Positions 4,903 to 7,109 of a DNA stretch of 7,109 bases are shown here, piece by piece. The stretch's first letter is position 1; each line of letters starts with the position of its first letter. The position numbers were made by a program, and so were the translations under genes. The DNA comes from Phycisphaerales bacterium (GTDB lineage: Bacteria; Planctomycetota; Phycisphaerae; Tepidisphaerales; Tepidisphaeraceae): positions 1 to 7,109 of the forward strand of contig JAQGHH010000405.1 in NCBI GenBank assembly GCA_028288945.1, read 5' to 3'. The notes below the pieces were generated by a model. That model was given only the letters and a program-made list of their open reading frames with translations, did no database searches and was not told the DNA's origin.

Positions 4903-5937
4903 ATGTTTGTCGATGAAGCCAAAATCCACGTGAAAGCCGGCGACGGCGGGATGGGGTGCGTCTCCTTCCGCCGCGAAAAGTACGTCCCAAAGGGCGGGCC
5001 CGACGGCGGCGACGGGGGCGACGGCGGGTCGATCATCCTCGTGGCCGACACCAGCAAAGACACCCTCCTGGACTTTTCCGGCAAGCACCACTGGAAAGCC
5101 GACCGCGGCCAACAGGGCATGGGCAAGAAAATGTACGGCCTCACCGGGGAAGACCTCGTCATCCCCGTGCCTGTCGGCACTCTCGTCTATGATTCCGACC
5201 ACGACGTTCGCCTGACCGACCTCAATGTGCCGGGCAAGCGCGTCGTCGTCGCCCGCGGCGGAAAGGGGGGCAAGGGCAACTGGCATTTCCGCTCCTCCAC
5301 CAATCAGGCCCCGCGCTTCGCCGAGCCCGGCACCGAAGGGCAGGAGCGAAATCTCCGACTCGAACTCAAGCTGATCGCCGACATCGGCCTCGTCGGAATG
5401 CCCAATGCCGGCAAGAGCACGCTGCTCCGCGCCGTCTCCGCGGCCCGGCCCAAGGTCGCCGACTATCCGTTCACCACGCTCGAGCCGATCCTCGGCATCG
5501 TCGAACTGGTGGGCGATCGGCGGATGGTCGTCGCCGACATCCCCGGCCTCATCGAAGGCGCCCAGCACGGCGCGGGCCTCGGCCACGCGTTTCTCAAGCA
5601 CATTGAGCGGACGAAGATTATCGTTCACCTGCTCGACCTGTTCCCCCCGGACGGCTCCAATCCCGCCGACAATTACCGTACCATCCGCGCGGAGCTCGAA
5701 TCCTTCAGCCCGACATTGGCGGAGAAGCGCGAAGTGATCGCCGCCAACAAGACGGATCTCGCAGTCGATAACGACGCCCTGGACCGTCTCCGCGAGGAGC
5801 TGCCGGGCAAGACAATTTTCCCCGTTTCCGGCGCTACCCGTCACGGCACCGAGCCCCTCCTCGAGCAGCTTTGGAAAGTCGTGCACGAAGAGCGCAACCG
5901 CGACGAATTCGAGGAAAAGCCCGATCTCCCCGTTTGA
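4903..5937 (+). CDS. obgE: GTPase Obg (ribosome assembly / stress GTPase)
   Basis: Obg is a low-affinity GTPase that binds the 50S subunit and links assembly to growth state. The protein has 344 residues. The Obg glycine-rich fold spans about 1-157, opening FVDEAKIHVKAGDGGMGCVS with the GGPDGGDGGDGG repeat at 31-42. The G domain has G1 GMPNAGKST (165-173), switch region YPFTTLEP (188-195), G3 DIPG (212-215), G4 NKTD (282-285) and G5 SGA (309-311). The chain ends shortly after the G domain, without the C-terminal OCT domain of some Obg proteins. The start is ATG 4903 because the conserved family N-terminus begins there; an in-frame TTG at 4861 would add 14 residues encoded by repeat D. No Shine-Dalgarno is visible, and repeat D ends seven bases before the ATG. 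Confidence 0.97.
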   Translation: MFVDEAKIHVKAGDGGMGCVSFRREKYVPKGGPDGGDGGDGGSIILVADTSKDTLLDFSGKHHWKADRGQQGMGKKMYGLTGEDLVIPVPVGTLVYDSDHDVRLTDLNVPGKRVVVARGGKGGKGNWHFRSSTNQAPRFAEPGTEGQERNLRLELKLIADIGLVGMPNAGKSTLLRAVSAARPKVADYPFTTLEPILGIVELVGDRRMVVADIPGLIEGAQHGAGLGHAFLKHIERTKIIVHLLDLFPPDGSNPADNYRTIRAELESFSPTLAEKREVIAANKTDLAVDNDALDRLREELPGKTIFPVSGATRHGTEPLLEQLWKVVHEERNRDEFEEKPDLPV

Positions 5938-5961
5938 TCGGACCGGCTATCATTCCACATC

Positions 5962-6537
5962 ATGGCCTGGCCAAGTTCATTGCAAGTTGCGTTGAAGGAA
6001 TGGGCGACGGTCGCCGACGCCCTGGAATCCGGCCGTCAGATCCTGCTGCTGCGCAAGGGCGGGATTTACGAGTCGGCGGGGGAGTTTGAAGTTGAGAACC
6101 GCGAGTTTCTTCTTTTCCCCACCTACGTGCACCAGAATCTGAAGATGCTCAAGGACGAAGCCCACGCCGGGTTTGAGGCCCGGACCGCCGAGCCCGAGCA
6201 AGTGCGATTGAGCATCGCCGGCGTCGTGACCGACATTATCCAACTCGCGTCCCGGCGGCAGATGGACGCGCTGGATTCCGAACACGTCTGGACGCCGCCG
6301 TTAATCGACATGCGCTTCAACTATCGGCCGGAGAACCCACTCTATCTATTGCTCGTGCGAGCGTACGAGTTGCACGAGCCGCTATCAATCACCAACACGC
6401 CGGCGTATGCGGGTTGTAAGAGTTGGGTGCCGCTGGATGAGCCGATCCCCACCGGCGATGCGTTGCCGGTGCTGGATGATGTGAAGTACGAGTTTGGGCG
6501 GAAGTCAATCCTGGGACGACTGGCCAGGAAAACATAG
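5962..6537 (+). CDS. DUF1802 family protein
   Basis: A 191-residue soluble protein with no signal peptide or membrane segment. The N-terminal half has ALKEWA (10-15), ILLLRKGGIYES (27-38) and LFPTYVHQ (51-58). The C-terminal half has NPLYLLLVRAYEL (125-137) and the closing AGCKSWVPLDEP (150-161). These blocks in this order are how I recognise the DUF1802 family, which has no known biochemical role. It lies 24 bases after obgE on the same strand and is probably co-transcribed with it; no clear ribosome binding site is visible before the ATG. The last base of the TAG stop is also the first base of repeat E. Confidence 0.82.
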   Translation: MAWPSSLQVALKEWATVADALESGRQILLLRKGGIYESAGEFEVENREFLLFPTYVHQNLKMLKDEAHAGFEARTAEPEQVRLSIAGVVTDIIQLASRRQMDALDSEHVWTPPLIDMRFNYRPENPLYLLLVRAYELHEPLSITNTPAYAGCKSWVPLDEPIPTGDALPVLDDVKYEFGRKSILGRLARKT

Positions 6538-6599
6538 GCGTACTTTAGTACGCGGCGTTCCCGCGTCGGTCGCGAGAGAATCGCGTACTAAAGTACGCC
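6537..6599. repeat. Nested palindrome E (GTACTTTAGTAC type)
   Basis: GGCGTACTTTAGTACGCG (6537-6554) and its exact reverse complement (6582-6599) are 18-base perfect arms around a 27-base centre. Each arm is itself nearly palindromic (GCGTACT, TT, AGTACGC). The centre adds a CGCG-TCGGT-CGCG hairpin (6562-6574). The block begins on the last base of the DUF1802 stop and lies between convergent genes, so it may act as a bidirectional 3' end, although no U-run follows. The two-level symmetry resembles REP- or MITE-type dispersed elements. Only one copy is present here. Confidence 0.85.
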
Positions 6600-6630
6600 C
6601 TACGGGACGCCACGGCAGGATCTGTCGAAC

Positions 6631-7109
6631 CTACGGTACAATCGCCTTATCCACCGACCCCGCATGCGCCACGCTCGGCCGGGCGATCGTTGCCCCGGCG
6701 GTGGTCGCCTTCATTTCTCCCAGCACTCGACTGACGGTCCGCTCATCCAGCCGTGCGACGATGGTGCCTTCCATGTTCGAGGGGCCGATCGGGTCGGTCA
6801 GGGCGCCGTGGTTTTCTGAGGGCTTGATGGTGGCTTTGCGAATGGTCAGGGTTGTGCCACCGTCGCCGTCATTGGCGAGGGCGACGAACGCCGTTCCCGA
6901 ATATTCCAGCAGGTCCCGTGGCTGTGCGCCGATTACGTACCACTTGATGGCGGCGTTGGAGGTGACGGCTTTCATCTCGCGGGCGGGCGTCCAGAGCACC
7001 TGGATGTGCATGACCTGGCGGACCGGCGCAGTCACGGCTTCGCCCTTCATCGCCGACTCCGCGGCCTGATCGACGAGCACCACATCGACATTCCCCCCGT
7101 CGCATCGGG
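6631..7109 (-). CDS. Conserved protein of unknown function, C-terminal part (5' end outside window)
   Basis: The open frame enters from the right edge and ends at TAG (6631-6633), giving about 159 visible residues. The GTG at 7083 is not needed as a start, because the frame stays open to the edge and the upstream codons read DGGNVDV in smooth continuation. Features include LVDQAAESAMKGEAVTAP, then VRQVMHIQVLWTPAREMK, a NAAIKWYVIGAQP strand, DLLEYSGTAFVAL and a late DPIGPSNMEGTIVARLDE block. The style is beta-strand rich with no membrane segment in the visible part. I recall similar proteins from planctomycetes but know no function. It converges on the DUF1802 gene across repeat E. An export signal, if any, would lie outside the window. 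Confidence 0.78.
   Translation of the reverse strand, partial: RCDGGNVDVVLVDQAAESAMKGEAVTAPVRQVMHIQVLWTPAREMKAVTSNAAIKWYVIGAQPRDLLEYSGTAFVALANDGDGGTTLTIRKATIKPSENHGALTDPIGPSNMEGTIVARLDERTVSRVLGEMKATTAGATIARPSVAHAGSVDKAIVP

Noticed and set aside
4894..5886. A 330-codon minus-strand frame
   Set aside because: It mirrors obgE; the plus strand has all G motifs in order.
6647..6655. TTATCCACC, one mismatch from a DnaA box
   Set aside because: It is isolated, within the 3' coding end of the minus-strand gene, and far from the AT-rich region by dnaA.
6494..7069. A 191-codon plus-strand frame
   Set aside because: It crosses the DUF1802 end, repeat E and the opposite gene; it has low-complexity content and no family match.

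Overview
The window is GC-rich and gene-dense. It looks like part of a Planctomycetota chromosome, probably from the Phycisphaerae side. That placement is an inference from family recognition: a 509-residue DnaA with an atypical DNA-contact motif, a tandem GNAT protein, a small secreted protein with a YWYITYTVVN core, a DUF1802 protein and a TAPVRQVMHIQVLW protein. No marker here proves it.

Layout. 1-267 (+) is the C-terminal end of a YjbQ/UPF0047 protein. It converges on dnaA (374-1903, -) across a 106-base gap filled by a hairpin-forming repeat. 1904-2519 is a 616-base gene-free stretch upstream of dnaA. It holds a ribosome binding site, a hairpin, a 12-base direct repeat, an AT-rich patch with three GTCCAC cores that could be part of oriC, and a second repeat of the same family. 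2520-3497 (-) is a tandem GNAT acetyltransferase. It diverges from an exported protein of unknown function (3644-4330, +); the 146-base gap between them carries a 16-base perfect palindrome. A strong sigma70-type promoter then leads into rpmA (L27), obgE and a DUF1802 gene, all on + and plausibly one operon. A double-palindrome repeat closes that run, and a partial minus-strand gene (6631-7109) runs off the window.

How the genes fit together. DnaA starts replication, and L27 and Obg belong to the large-subunit assembly and GTP-sensing module (rpmA-obgE is a classic pair, usually with rplU upstream, which is missing here). The rest are accessory or unknown genes. No defence system, phage module or CRISPR array is present.

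The most unusual signal lies between the genes. Four gaps contain self-complementary blocks built from seven-base units. They belong to three unrelated sequence families that share one architecture: heptad-repeated 5' arm, unique centre, complementary heptad-repeated 3' arm. A fifth gap holds a different nested palindrome. Two of the blocks touch or overlap a stop codon, and one ends seven bases before the obgE start.
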